The translations under genes were made by a program, and so were the position numbers. A stretch of 64,000 nt of DNA from Paenibacillus pinisoli (lineage in GTDB: Bacteria; Bacillota; Bacilli; Paenibacillales; Paenibacillaceae), in assembly GCF_003605435.1 (NCBI RefSeq), contig NZ_QXQB01000004.1, forward strand, positions 724,325-788,324. Reading direction: 5' to 3'. Shown in pieces: positions 31,905 to 41,027 of this stretch. Each line of letters opens with the position of its first letter. The first letter of the stretch is position 1. The notes below the pieces were generated by a model, which saw only the letters and a program-made list of their open reading frames with translations, searched no databases and was not told the DNA's origin.

Positions 31905-33130
31905 TGAAGGTACTGGTTATTAACGCTGGCAGCTCCTCGCTGAAGTACCAGCTTTACGAAATGTTGAATGAAACGGTGCTGGCGAGCGGACGAGTCGAGC
32001 GAATCGGCATGGATTCTTCCATTGTCACGCATGAGCCCGCAGACAAACCGGAAGTGCGCGACGTTAGCGAAATTTTGGATCATGTGACGGCAGTAAAACG
32101 AGTCATTGACATGATTACGCATAAGGAACATGGCGTGATCGGCGAGATGTCCGAGATCGACGCCGTAGGCCACCGCATCGTACACGGCGGAGAGGTGTTC
32201 AAGGGCTCCGTGCTTGTAACGCCGGAAGTGAAGCTGGAGATTCGCCGTCTGTTCGATCTGGCGCCGCTTCATAATCCCGCGCATATGATGGGCATTACGG
32301 CAGTAGAGGCGGTTATGCCTGAAGTGCCGCAGGTTGTCGTATTCGATACGGCCTTCCATCAGACGATGCCGCAAACCTCGTATCTGTATCCGATTCCTAC
32401 GGTTCTGTATCGCAGGCACAAGGTTCGCAGATACGGCTTCCACGGCACATCCCATTCTTACGTGAGCGATAAGGCGGCGCGGTTCTTGAACAAACCGCTA
32501 GAATCGCTCAAGATGGTATCCTGCCATATCGGCAACGGCGCAAGCTGCACAGCGATTATGGACGGAAAGTCATTCGATACGAGCATGGGCATGACGCCGC
32601 TTGAAGGCTTGATGATGGGAACGCGCAGCGGTGATATCGACCCTGCGATTGTTCCGTTCGTCATGAACAAGGAAGAGCTGACGCTGAATGAAGCCAACTC
32701 CATGCTGAACAAGCATAGCGGCATGCTGGCAATATCCGGCATCAGCAGCGATATGCGCGAAGTGACGGAAGCGATGCATGACGGCGATAAGAATGCCAAG
32801 CTGGCATTTGATATGTACACATACAGGCTTCGCAAGTATGTCGGCGCTTATTCGGCGGCGATGAACGGCATCGACGTGCTTGTGTTTACGGCAGGCGTGG
32901 GCGAGAATGCGCCGGATGTGCGCGAAGCGGTATGCGAAGGCATCACCTTCCTTGGCATCGAGCTCGACAAAGAGAAAAATCGCATCCGCAGCAAGGAAGC
33001 ACGGGAAATCTCGACGCCGAATTCTCGGGTGAAGGTGCTTGTCGTGCCGACGAATGAGGAACTGCTCATTGCGCGCGACACGAATGCGATTGTAAAAGGG
33101 TTGAAACCAAGCAATCATACGGTACAATAG
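31904..33130 (+). CDS. ackA: Acetate kinase
   Basis: A 408-residue ASKHA-fold kinase that interconverts acetyl phosphate/ADP and acetate/ATP. Family motifs are VLVINAGSSSLKYQLYE, GHRIVHGGE, VVFDTAFHQTMP, YGFHGTSHSYVS, SCHIGNGASC, MGMTPLEGLMMGTRSGDIDP and FTAGVGENAP. Length and motifs fit acetate rather than butyrate or propionate kinase, but the dehydrogenase neighbour leaves a small doubt. The ATG overlaps the previous stop by one base. Confidence 0.94.
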   Translation: MKVLVINAGSSSLKYQLYEMLNETVLASGRVERIGMDSSIVTHEPADKPEVRDVSEILDHVTAVKRVIDMITHKEHGVIGEMSEIDAVGHRIVHGGEVFKGSVLVTPEVKLEIRRLFDLAPLHNPAHMMGITAVEAVMPEVPQVVVFDTAFHQTMPQTSYLYPIPTVLYRRHKVRRYGFHGTSHSYVSDKAARFLNKPLESLKMVSCHIGNGASCTAIMDGKSFDTSMGMTPLEGLMMGTRSGDIDPAIVPFVMNKEELTLNEANSMLNKHSGMLAISGISSDMREVTEAMHDGDKNAKLAFDMYTYRLRKYVGAYSAAMNGIDVLVFTAGVGENAPDVREAVCEGITFLGIELDKEKNRIRSKEAREISTPNSRVKVLVVPTNEELLIARDTNAIVKGLKPSNHTVQ

Positions 33131-33178
33131 GATAACATCATTAATATCATCAACGATTACGGGGAGGAGAGGCTGGTC

Positions 33179-33862
33179 ATGAACGACGAACTTTGGAAAG
33201 CCTACACGCACGGCATTGCAGCGGCGATTGGCGAAGGGGGAGTCCATATTCCCAGCCTCCTCCTTCAAAGCTATAGCCGAATCGGCCTATCCGATTCGGA
33301 GGCTATGCTGTTGCTGCAGATTATGCTGTACGGACAAGCTGAGCGGAATGACTTCCCGACGCCGGAGGAGCTTGCGGCCCGAATGGGCGTTAATGTCCGG
33401 CAGATCGGCGTGCTGCTAGGCCGCCTCATGAAGGACGGGTTTCTGTCGATCGATGATTACATCGATGATGTGACTGGCTTGCGGAGTGAACGCTACAACT
33501 GGAGCGGATGGCTGATGAAGGCGTCCGAATGGCGAGCGGCGTCAAGACGCCAATCGAAGAAAGCGGATAAGCAGCCGATCGTGCTGGAGAAATCCGCGCC
33601 GGCATCCAATCTGTTTACAGTATTCGAGCAGGAATTCGGCAGGCTGCTGTCTCCGATGGAATGCGAGACGATCGTCAGCTGGCTGGATCAGGACCGCTAT
33701 TCCGAGGAGATCGTATTGTTTGCGCTCAAGGAAGCTGTCTTCGCAGGCAAGCTCAGCCTCAGATACATAGATCGGATTCTGATCGAATGGAGCCGCAACC
33801 GCGTGACGAATGCTGAAGAGGCGAGGGCGCATGCGGGCAAGTTCCATGGCGGCCGCGCTTGA
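33179..33862 (+). CDS. dnaD: DnaD-family DNA replication protein
   Basis: A 227-residue primosome protein. The N-terminal winged-helix DDBH1 domain (residues about 20-115) includes LSDSEAMLLLQIML and PTPEELAARMGVNVRQIGVLLGRLMKDGFLSI. The DDBH2 domain (about 145-215) has FEQEFGRLLSPMECETIVSWLDQDRYSEEIVLFALKEAVFAGKLSLRYIDRILIEW. DnaD helps load the replicative helicase at oriC and at restarts. GGGGAGGAGA lies 9 bases before the ATG. In B. subtilis nth follows dnaD; here nth is 19 kb away. Confidence 0.92.
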   Translation: MNDELWKAYTHGIAAAIGEGGVHIPSLLLQSYSRIGLSDSEAMLLLQIMLYGQAERNDFPTPEELAARMGVNVRQIGVLLGRLMKDGFLSIDDYIDDVTGLRSERYNWSGWLMKASEWRAASRRQSKKADKQPIVLEKSAPASNLFTVFEQEFGRLLSPMECETIVSWLDQDRYSEEIVLFALKEAVFAGKLSLRYIDRILIEWSRNRVTNAEEARAHAGKFHGGRA

Positions 33863-33892
33863 AGCGGTAGTTAGGAATATATAGATTGCAAT

Positions 33893-33930
33893 AATAAAGA
33901 AACCATGCCTAGAGGCATGGTTTCTTTATT
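33893..33930. terminator. Bidirectional terminator between dnaD and the merR-type gene
   Basis: AATAAAGAAACCATGCC pairs perfectly with GGCATGGTTTCTTTATT around a four-base loop. It has A-rich and T-rich flanks, so it can serve both convergent genes. Confidence 0.9.
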
Positions 33931-33955
33931 GTGGGACTATAACAAAGGGATGCAG

Positions 33956-35005
33956 TCATTTTGGCTTTGCGGCATACAGAATTGAGATATGCTTATCAAG
34001 CTGTTCCGTGACAACAGAATAGGAGCGTTGCTCCAGCCAATGAACAAGAGCGGACAGCATGGATGGCACGAGTCCCGCAAGTCGTATCGCTTCCGAAGTT
34101 TGTTGTTCAAGGAAGGGCGAAGGAGCGCATGCCTCTGCGTTCTGCAGATCATGTACCATCAAGCCAGTAATGATCATTCTGCCCCCCGGCTTTAAGGTCC
34201 GGTCCATCTCGCCAAGCGCAAGCAATTGACCGGAACCAACCAGATGCTGCAGGGCAAAGCTGCAGGCGACAAATTCGAAGGTTTGCGTCAGCGGGAGCGA
34301 CAGCAGATTGCCCTGCCGGGCATCCACATGGGGCAGCCGTCCTCTCAGCAGGCTAATCATCTCGACGGACTGCTCGACAATAGTCATATGCGCTCCGGCC
34401 GCACAGAGCAGCGAGGTCAGATTGCCGCTGCCGGCGCCCGTTTCCAGGCCGCATTCATGGGGCGCCGGGTCAATCCATTCCAGCGTCCGGCGAATCGCTC
34501 TTTCGTACTGCTGGGGCTGCATAATGCCGGATAATGCCATAATAGGCGCCTCGTAACCGTATTGCCGGGCCAGAAGGTCGTAATTCCACTCATCGCTCCA
34601 AGAAGTTCGCAGCATCCGGTTGTGGCGGATACGGGCGGCCGCCTGCTCGGCATCCTCCAGCACGGGTGCGCCTTCGCGCTGCCAGCCGGCAATCGTCTCG
34701 TCGAACGCCCTCAGGGCATCGAGCGCGGCGGTCAATTCTTCGTGGAGGCGGGCTCTGGTTTGATCAACCTTCCGGATCAGCTGATCCGGCTCTGCGATCA
34801 AGGGAATCGTCTCGGCGATCTGCGCAACAGACATGCCCAGCTCCCGCAGCGATATAATCCAGCGCAGCCGGGTAATATCCTCATCCGAATAGCTACGATA
34901 GCCGTTTTCATATATTTTGCGGGGGGCAACAAGCCCTTTCTCCTCATAAAATCGCAGCGTTCTTGGCGTAACGCCCACAATGCGCGCAGCTTCATGAACC
35001 ATCAT
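33956..35005 (-). CDS. MerR-type regulator fused to a SAM-dependent methyltransferase
   Basis: A 349-residue two-part protein. Residues 1-70 are a MerR DNA-binding domain (HEAARIVGVTPRTLRFYEEKGLVAPRK, then NGYRSYSDEDITRLRWIISLRELGMSVAQIAETI). A dimerisation coiled coil follows to about residue 125 (RKVDQTRARLHEELTAALDALRAFDE). The rest is a class I methyltransferase with motif I LETGAGSGNLTSLL, motif II IVEQS, and a FVACSFALQHL / LKPGGRMIITG segment. MerR proteins usually carry a small effector-binding domain here. The methyl acceptor and signal are unknown. The ATG at 35005 has GGGAGG 11 bases upstream. Its own promoter has a MerR-type 19-base spacer. Confidence 0.87.
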   Translation of the reverse strand: MMVHEAARIVGVTPRTLRFYEEKGLVAPRKIYENGYRSYSDEDITRLRWIISLRELGMSVAQIAETIPLIAEPDQLIRKVDQTRARLHEELTAALDALRAFDETIAGWQREGAPVLEDAEQAAARIRHNRMLRTSWSDEWNYDLLARQYGYEAPIMALSGIMQPQQYERAIRRTLEWIDPAPHECGLETGAGSGNLTSLLCAAGAHMTIVEQSVEMISLLRGRLPHVDARQGNLLSLPLTQTFEFVACSFALQHLVGSGQLLALGEMDRTLKPGGRMIITGLMVHDLQNAEACAPSPFLEQQTSEAIRLAGLVPSMLSALVHWLEQRSYSVVTEQLDKHISILYAAKPK

Positions 35006-35048
35006 GGCGCGAAGCACCTCCCATATCCGAAACCGTACATATCCTTTT

Positions 35049-35079
35049 ATTATGAAGGTTGACGCAACGTTAAAGTCAA
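35049..35079 (-). promoter_or_regulatory. Promoter with 19-bp spacer and MerR-type operator
   Basis: On the minus strand TTGACT (35079-35074), 19 bases, CATAAT (35054-35049). The spacer begins with an inverted repeat TTGAC-N10-GTCAA that overlaps the -35 box. A 19-base spacer with an operator inside it is the hallmark of MerR-activated promoters, so the fusion protein probably regulates itself. Confidence 0.7.
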
Positions 35080-35096
35080 GCGGGGATGATTAAACG

Positions 35097-35135
35097 AAAA
35101 GCCGTCTTTAGGCCTATAGCCCTCAGACGGCTTTC
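35097..35135 (-). terminator. Terminator at the end of the proBAC-mtnWXB operon
   Basis: On the minus strand GAAAGCCGTCT pairs with AAGACGGCTTTTC around a 15-base loop, followed by TTTTCG. Confidence 0.8.
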
Positions 35136-35143
35136 ATGTGCAG

Positions 35144-35794
35144 CTATACGCCGCGCTTCAGCAGCTCAAGGCGATAGACATATTCAAAAATAAATTCGAA
35201 TGCCTCCAGATGGCGCTTGGCTTCAAAGGCGTTGGCTCCCCATGCGTATATGCCATGCTTGCGCAGCAGGATGCCTGGAATTTCATGAACGATCCGCTCT
35301 GTAATCTCCGGTACGATGGAAGGGATGTGGGCGAAGTTCGAGACAATCGGAATGTCGATATGCTTTTCTTCTTCCCACAGATTAAAGCCCTTGATCAGCT
35401 CAACGCCGTCTACCGGCACCGACTTGCGGTCCCAGAAATATTCGGAGATGACATTATTGAATACAGAATGGATATGGAAAATCGCGCCTGCGCCAGTCAA
35501 CCGATAGATCTCGCAATGGATCAGCGTCTCGGCGGAAGGCTTAAGCGATGTTGCTTCGCAGGCTTTGCCGCTCTGGTCGACAAAGAGGTAATCCTCCGGC
35601 GTATGAACCGTCTTGTCCTTGCCGCTAGCCGTAATGGCGAATTGGAATTGCTGCGGCGAATAATCGCCTACACGGACGGACAGATTGCCGCTTGTGCCGG
35701 GGAACCAGCCTCTGGAAGCGAACAGCTCCTTCACTTCGCGCAGCTCGCCCAGCGCGCGCTGCTTGTCCTCCGTACGGATTTGCTCAAAACTCAT
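35144..35794 (-). CDS. mtnB: Methylthioribulose-1-phosphate dehydratase
   Basis: A 216-residue class II aldolase-like zinc enzyme of the methionine salvage pathway. It dehydrates methylthioribulose-1-phosphate to the 2,3-diketo compound used by MtnW. Zinc ligands are in IFHIHSVF (H-x-H) and LLRKHGIYAWG. The GTSGNLSVRV segment is the phosphate-binding region. AAGGAAG lies before the ATG. It is last in the operon, overlaps mtnX by 4 bases, and is followed by a terminator. Confidence 0.94.
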   Translation of the reverse strand: MSFEQIRTEDKQRALGELREVKELFASRGWFPGTSGNLSVRVGDYSPQQFQFAITASGKDKTVHTPEDYLFVDQSGKACEATSLKPSAETLIHCEIYRLTGAGAIFHIHSVFNNVISEYFWDRKSVPVDGVELIKGFNLWEEEKHIDIPIVSNFAHIPSIVPEITERIVHEIPGILLRKHGIYAWGANAFEAKRHLEAFEFIFEYVYRLELLKRGV

Positions 35795-36474
35795 GATGAT
35801 GACTTCCTTTCTTCGTTCATAGCCGCGATAATATCATGAAATGTTTCGAATTCGGTATGCGGCAAGCCAAGCTCCTTGCATTTTGTGGTCAGATGGGAGC
35901 GGGAATAGACTTTATCCGCCAGCTTAGCTCCTTCGAAATCCGTTACGCTGTCTCCGATAATAATGCGCTCGTATTGATCTTCCGGGAAGCCCCGCATAAT
36001 TGTCGTTTTGCACATTCCGCAATCGTTCGTGCAGTGTCCGTCACAAGGATGAGGCCACAAAATCTCGATACGCTCGCCCGAGAAGTCGCTGCCGTTGCAA
36101 TAAATATGATCCTGCGGGATTTCAAACTGCGACAGCACCGGATAGACGAAAAAGTCGATCCCGCCGCTCGTCACATAAAAATCGATGTTCTGCTCCCTGC
36201 AGTATGCGATAAATTCGGCAAAGCCATCCCGGATGCGCACATTGCTGATGCCGAAGGAGACCACATCGTCCTTCATGGAAGCAGGCAGGAGGCGGAAGAG
36301 GGAGCCTACGCCTTCCTTGATCGACAGCTCGGTCGAGATTGTGCGTTCGGCGAGGCTTTCCCAGCCTTCAGGATTGAAGTGCTTAATAATCGCAATGATG
36401 TTGTCATTGATCGTGATGGTGCCGTCGAAATCGCAAAATACGATGCGTCTCTTAGATGTGTCTGATTTCGTCAT
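35791..36474 (-). CDS. mtnX: 2-hydroxy-3-keto-5-methylthiopentenyl-1-phosphate phosphatase
   Basis: A 227-residue HAD-superfamily phosphatase acting after MtnW in methionine salvage. Motif I is FCDFDGTIT (nucleophile D and D+2), motif II YVTSGG, and motif IV region IIGDSVTDFEGAKLAD. An insert with several cysteines (HPCDGHCTNDCGMCK) is present in the cap. It overlaps both neighbours by 4 bases. The bacillar type of pathway uses separate MtnW and MtnX in place of the fused MtnC. Confidence 0.94.
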   Translation of the reverse strand: MTKSDTSKRRIVFCDFDGTITINDNIIAIIKHFNPEGWESLAERTISTELSIKEGVGSLFRLLPASMKDDVVSFGISNVRIRDGFAEFIAYCREQNIDFYVTSGGIDFFVYPVLSQFEIPQDHIYCNGSDFSGERIEILWPHPCDGHCTNDCGMCKTTIMRGFPEDQYERIIIGDSVTDFEGAKLADKVYSRSHLTTKCKELGLPHTEFETFHDIIAAMNEERKSSS

Positions 36475-37703
36475 GCTTCTTTAATCCCCCATGCTTGAAT
36501 TGCGGCTTGCAGCGCTTCGTTGCCGCTAGCCTCGGCTGCTTCACGCAGCGGTATTCCGCTCGTCGCAGCCTTAATGGCCTGGCGGAATGCATGTCCGCCT
36601 GCAGCTGTACCCATCGGGTGGCCGTGGATGCCTCCGCCGGCGTTCACGACAACATCCGTGCCGAAGTCCTTCAAAATAAGCGGGACAAGTCCCGGATGAA
36701 TGCCTGCGGAAGGCACAGGGAAGCTTGTCTTCAGCCCGTGCAGCGGGCTAAGCAGCGCGTCCTTGACCGCCAGGTTCTCCGCCTTCGGCATAACGACCGA
36801 GCCGTATGGCGAAGGGAAGAGCACGAGATCGGCCCCAGCCAGGCGCATCAGCTTGCCAAGCAGGAGGGAAGCTCCAATGCCGTAATGCGGCGAAGGATAG
36901 AACGCTCCGGCAAGCGCGGGATGCGCTGCAATCGGCACGTTGATCTCGGGATCCTTGCTCAGCTCATGCAGCACATCGTAGCCGTATGACAATACATTGA
37001 ATAATAGCGCATTCGCGCCAGCGGCAACAGCCTTGCGGGCATTGGCCGCAAGCTGAGAGGTAGGTCCAGTCAAATTGACGGCATAAAGCAGCTTTTGTCC
37101 AGTCTCCTCCTGCGCTTTGCGGGCGGCTTCCATACAAGCCTCGACCCGTTGCTCCAGCGGCGTAAGCGGGTTCTCGAACAGGATTTCATCATCCTTGATC
37201 AAGTCGACGCCGCCAAGCGCTTGCTTATAGAATTGCTCTTGAAGATTAGCCAGATCGTGTCCGACCACGGATTTGAAAATGCTCATCAGCAGCGGCCTGT
37301 CATGGACGCCCAGCAAGTCGCGCACACCGCCAAGGCCAAAGCGCGGGCCAGGGAAAGCGGAAGCGAAGTCTTCCGAAACGTCCAAATCGATCAGCTTGAT
37401 GCACCCGTCCATCGACAGCTTGCCGAATACGGTGACGAGCAGGGCGGGGATGTCGCGGCTGAAGTTGATGTCGGGATACGCAATGCGGATATCCGCATAA
37501 CGCTCTCCTGCCGCGCCATTCGCAGGCTCATGGACCTCAACGGACAATACCTTGCCCAAATGCTTCTCCATCTCCGCTTTTTTGGCTTCCGGCAGCTCCG
37601 TCCAGCTGCCTACGGTCAACCCTACTGCGATGGACAGCGCTTTTTTATCAAAATCGGCTTTATCGTCATACGAACGATAAGTCGCAATACATACTTGGCT
37701 CAT
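36471..37703 (-). CDS. mtnW: 2,3-diketo-5-methylthiopentyl-1-phosphate enolase (RuBisCO-like protein)
   Basis: A 410-residue form IV RuBisCO-like protein. It tautomerises the diketo phosphate in methionine salvage and does not fix CO2. The metal-binding carbamylated-lysine segment is GGVDLIKDDE. Other large-subunit-like segments are NLTGP, HPALAGAF and NAGGGIHGHPMGTAAGG. The first codons overlap the last of proC by 4 bases, so translation is coupled to the proline operon upstream. No SAM riboswitch is visible before it. Confidence 0.94.
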   Translation of the reverse strand: MSQVCIATYRSYDDKADFDKKALSIAVGLTVGSWTELPEAKKAEMEKHLGKVLSVEVHEPANGAAGERYADIRIAYPDINFSRDIPALLVTVFGKLSMDGCIKLIDLDVSEDFASAFPGPRFGLGGVRDLLGVHDRPLLMSIFKSVVGHDLANLQEQFYKQALGGVDLIKDDEILFENPLTPLEQRVEACMEAARKAQEETGQKLLYAVNLTGPTSQLAANARKAVAAGANALLFNVLSYGYDVLHELSKDPEINVPIAAHPALAGAFYPSPHYGIGASLLLGKLMRLAGADLVLFPSPYGSVVMPKAENLAVKDALLSPLHGLKTSFPVPSAGIHPGLVPLILKDFGTDVVVNAGGGIHGHPMGTAAGGHAFRQAIKAATSGIPLREAAEASGNEALQAAIQAWGIKEA

Positions 37704-38569
37704 TCCGCAATGCTCCTTTCAATTACAGCCCCGATCTCGGCAGCGCGCTCGGAGGAGCGCTTCATGCCTTTCACAATCGCTTCCGGCAGACCGGCTTCCG
37801 TCATCGTCTCGATCGCGGCTTGCGTGGTGCCATTCGGCGAAGTCACCTTGCGCCGCAGCTCTTCAGGGCTTTCTCCGGTCTGCTTCACCATCTGAGCAGC
37901 GCCGAGCACGGTTTGAACGACAAGCTCCTTCGCCATGTCCGGTTCAAGTCCCAGCTCTTCGGCGGCTTTCAGCATGGCCTCCATGACGAAGTAGACATAA
38001 GCCGGTCCGCTTCCGGATACACCGGTCACCGAATCCTGAAGCGGCTCTTCGACAACAGCGGTAATGCCAATCGATTGGAACATCGCTTCGCTGATCAGAC
38101 GCTGCTGAGGCGTGACCTTCGAGGAGTAGCTGATGCCGGTGGCGCCGAGACCAATCGTGCTGGATGTGTTCGGCATTGTCCGGACGATGGGCTGATCCCC
38201 GCCCAGCAGCTTCTCCATCGAAGCGATAGAAAGCCCTGCGATAACGGATACGATCAATTGCTTGGTATGAAGCAGGGGGGCGATCTCGGAGATCGCTCCA
38301 GCCGCATCCTTCGGCTTCATCGCCAGGAATATAATATCCGCTTCCTGCAAGTACGTATCGTTGGACGAGCCTTGCAGGACGGTGGTAACTCCGTAACGCT
38401 CATGCAGCTCTGCAAGACGGGCTTCGTTGCTGCGGTTCAGCATGGATATTTTCGCCGGATCGACGAGCTTCTCGTGAATCAAGCCGCGGGCAATCGCTTC
38501 TGCCATGGAGCCTGCGCCAAAGAAGCAAATTCGCATTGTAGCAATGCCGGTCTCTGTAAGTATGGTCAT
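37700..38569 (-). CDS. proC: Pyrroline-5-carboxylate reductase
   Basis: A 289-residue enzyme for the last step of proline synthesis. The Rossmann motif is ICFFGAGSMAEAIARGL. The C-terminal domain carries the family signature (DSVTGVSGSGPAYVYFVMEAM and SPNGTTQAAIETM). AGGAGGAGA lies 8 bases before the ATG at 38569, giving an 11-residue extension before the Rossmann strand. It is followed with a 4-base overlap by mtnW. Confidence 0.95.
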   Translation of the reverse strand: MTILTETGIATMRICFFGAGSMAEAIARGLIHEKLVDPAKISMLNRSNEARLAELHERYGVTTVLQGSSNDTYLQEADIIFLAMKPKDAAGAISEIAPLLHTKQLIVSVIAGLSIASMEKLLGGDQPIVRTMPNTSSTIGLGATGISYSSKVTPQQRLISEAMFQSIGITAVVEEPLQDSVTGVSGSGPAYVYFVMEAMLKAAEELGLEPDMAKELVVQTVLGAAQMVKQTGESPEELRRKVTSPNGTTQAAIETMTEAGLPEAIVKGMKRSSERAAEIGAVIERSIAE

Positions 38570-38607
38570 GGTCCGTCTCCTCCTATATCTGTTATGTTAG
38601 CAGCAGA

Positions 38608-39858
38608 TTAACCTCTGATCTGTCCGTTGCCTGTAATCCGGTATTTCGTTGAAGTCAGGGCAGGCAATCCCATTGGGCCGCGCGCATGCAGCTTCTGTGT
38701 GCTGATGCCAATCTCCGCGCCGAAGCCGAATTCGAACCCGTCGGTAAAGCGGGTGGAGACATTATGATAGACAGCTGCAGCATCGACTTCTTGCAGAAAG
38801 CGGCCGGCATGCCCGCCCGTCTCTGTGACGATGCATTCGGAATGCTTCGTTCCGTAGCGGCGGATATGGCTAAGCGCCTCATCGAGCCCGTCTACTACTT
38901 TAACATTTATAATATAATCATTGTACTCGGTGCTGAAATCTTCATCCGTTGCCGAGCGGATATCTCCAAGGATAGACTTGGCGCGTTCACAGCCTCTCAG
39001 CTCGACATTGGCTTCAAGCATCGGTTTCACCAGCGCTGACAATTGAGACTCTGCGATGTCCCGGTGAACGAGCAGCGTCTCGATGGAGTTGCATACGGAA
39101 GGCCGCTGTACTTTTGCATTAAAGGCAATATCGGCCGCCATTGCCATGTCCGCCGTATCATCCACGAATACATGGCAGATGCCTGCGCCAGTCTCGATAA
39201 CAGGCACGGTGGCGTTTTCCACTACGTTGCGAATGAGCGCGGCGCCGCCGCGCGGAATGACGACGTCGAGCAGGCCGTTCAGCTTCAGCATTTCATTGAC
39301 GGAAGCGCGGTCGCTGTCTTCGATTAATTGTATCGCATCGACCGGAAGCGAAGTCGACTTCATCGCATCCTTCAGGATTTCAATGATTTTGCGGTTGGAG
39401 GACAGGGCAGCGGAGCCTCCGCGGAGCACGACGCAGTTGCCTGTTTTGAGACACAGGCCGGCCGCATCGACCGTTACGTTAGGGCGCGCCTCGTAGATCA
39501 TGCCGATTACGCCAAGCGGAACGCGGCGTTTCTCTACCTTCATGCCGTTCGGGCGCTGGAACGATTCCAGCAGCTCGCCTACCGGATCTGGCAGCTCTAC
39601 AATCTGACGCAGCCCTTCGGCGATGCCCGCGATGCGCTCGCTGTTCAGAGCCAGACGGTCGAGCAGGGAGGTGCTCGTGCCGTTATCCCGGCCGCGCTGC
39701 AAGTCATCGGCGTTCGCCGCGATAATCTCTTCCTCTCTTGCGGTCAAGGCATCCGCCATTGCCGACAAAGCGGTGTTTTTCTGCTCTGTCGTCAGCTTGT
39801 TCATCGCTGCTGCCGCTTCTTGCGCTAATGTTGCTTTTGCTCTCACTTCACTTATCAT
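38608..39858 (-). CDS. proA: Gamma-glutamyl phosphate reductase
   Basis: A 416-residue aldehyde-dehydrogenase-type enzyme reducing glutamyl-5-phosphate to the semialdehyde. Family segments are IYEARPNVTVDAAGLCLKTGNCVVLRGG, IPRGGAALI and the catalytic cysteine in KVQRPSVCNSIETLLVH. AGGAGGGG precedes the ATG. It lies 32 bases after proB and 38 before proC on the same transcript. Confidence 0.96.
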   Translation of the reverse strand: MISEVRAKATLAQEAAAAMNKLTTEQKNTALSAMADALTAREEEIIAANADDLQRGRDNGTSTSLLDRLALNSERIAGIAEGLRQIVELPDPVGELLESFQRPNGMKVEKRRVPLGVIGMIYEARPNVTVDAAGLCLKTGNCVVLRGGSAALSSNRKIIEILKDAMKSTSLPVDAIQLIEDSDRASVNEMLKLNGLLDVVIPRGGAALIRNVVENATVPVIETGAGICHVFVDDTADMAMAADIAFNAKVQRPSVCNSIETLLVHRDIAESQLSALVKPMLEANVELRGCERAKSILGDIRSATDEDFSTEYNDYIINVKVVDGLDEALSHIRRYGTKHSECIVTETGGHAGRFLQEVDAAAVYHNVSTRFTDGFEFGFGAEIGISTQKLHARGPMGLPALTSTKYRITGNGQIRG

Positions 39859-39890
39859 TCCAGTTCCCCTCCTGGTTCATTTATAAAAGG

Positions 39891-40997
39891 TTATTTGAGC
39901 GTGATCCATTCATCACGGTGGATGACTTCAATCCGGGTGACGTCTATTCTGCGGGCGACTTCCTCCGAGCCAAGACCGGCCGCTGCCTGCAGCTGCCAAG
40001 AATCGTAATTGACGACGCCGCGGCCCAGCACTTCGTTCTGGCGATTGACCACCTCGACCACATCACCAGTGTGGAAGTCTCCTTCGCTGGCTGTAACGCC
40101 GGCGGGGAGGAGGCTCTTGCCTCCAATGAGCAGGGCGGTTACCGCGCCGTCATCGACTGTTATCCGGCCTTGCGGCATGGAGTGAAACCCGAGCCATTGC
40201 TTTTTCATAGGCAGGCTGTGAAGCTTCGTATCAAAATAGGTGCCTCGTCCTGTGCCTTCAACGGCGCTTGTCAGATCGCCCTCCGTCTGAACCTTGCCGA
40301 TAAAGGCGCTTACGCCGCCGCGCATCGCCACCCTTGCCGCTTCAATCTTGGAGCGCATGCCGCCGGTTCCGACAGAAGAGCCTGCGCCGCCGGCAATTCT
40401 CAGAATGTCCTCCGATATTTGCTCGACGCGCTCAATCTTGGTTGCTTGCGGGTTTTTGCGCGGGTCCTCCGTGTAGAGGCCGTCCATATCGGTTATGATG
40501 ACAAGCTTGGCGGCTTTGGTCATCGCCGCGACGAGCGCGGACAAATTGTCGTTGTCGCCGAACTTGAGCACCAGCTCGTCGGTTGCGACGGTATCATTTT
40601 CATTAATAATAGGAATAATGCGCTGCTTCAGCAATTCCTCGATCGTCATCCCGGCGTTTTGAATGCGGCGGCGATTGGAGAAGTCTGCCCGTGTCAGCAA
40701 AATTTGCGCTGCGACAATGCCATAGCGGGAGAGCGCCTCCTGATAGGCCTGCATAAGCAGCGCTTGACCGACTGCCGCTGCCGCTTGCTTTTCGTGTACA
40801 AGTTTTGGTCTGCTCGCGTATCCGATTTGGCGGAAGCCTGCGGCAACAGCACCTGAAGTCACCAGCATGACCGCATCGCCTTGGCGATGGCGCGAGGCTA
40901 GCTCCGATGCGAAAAAGGCTATGCTTTCCCGGTTCAGGCCGCCTTCCTCTGAAGTAAGCGAGCTGCTGCCGATCTTCACCACGATTCTCTCCGACAT
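39891..40997 (-). CDS. proB: Glutamate 5-kinase with PUA domain
   Basis: A 368-residue enzyme for the first step of proline synthesis. The amino-acid kinase domain has IVVKIGSSSL, LVTSGAVAAG, INENDTVATDEL, FGDNDNLSALVA and GTGGMRSKIEAA. Residues from about 275 form a PUA domain (ITVDDGAVTALLIGGKSLLPAGVT). The ATG at 40997 is preferred by spacing from AGGATGGG; an ATG two codons earlier at 41003 is possible. It is the first gene behind a proline T-box. Confidence 0.95.
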   Translation of the reverse strand: MSERIVVKIGSSSLTSEEGGLNRESIAFFASELASRHRQGDAVMLVTSGAVAAGFRQIGYASRPKLVHEKQAAAAVGQALLMQAYQEALSRYGIVAAQILLTRADFSNRRRIQNAGMTIEELLKQRIIPIINENDTVATDELVLKFGDNDNLSALVAAMTKAAKLVIITDMDGLYTEDPRKNPQATKIERVEQISEDILRIAGGAGSSVGTGGMRSKIEAARVAMRGGVSAFIGKVQTEGDLTSAVEGTGRGTYFDTKLHSLPMKKQWLGFHSMPQGRITVDDGAVTALLIGGKSLLPAGVTASEGDFHTGDVVEVVNRQNEVLGRGVVNYDSWQLQAAAGLGSEEVARRIDVTRIEVIHRDEWITLK

Positions 40998-41027
40998 GTT
41001 CATCCCATCCTATACTGATTTTATAAC

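Noticed and set aside
39738..40856. 372-codon plus-strand frame across proA and proB
   Set aside because: Antisense to two certain proline genes; sequence is a typical Cys/Arg-rich shadow.
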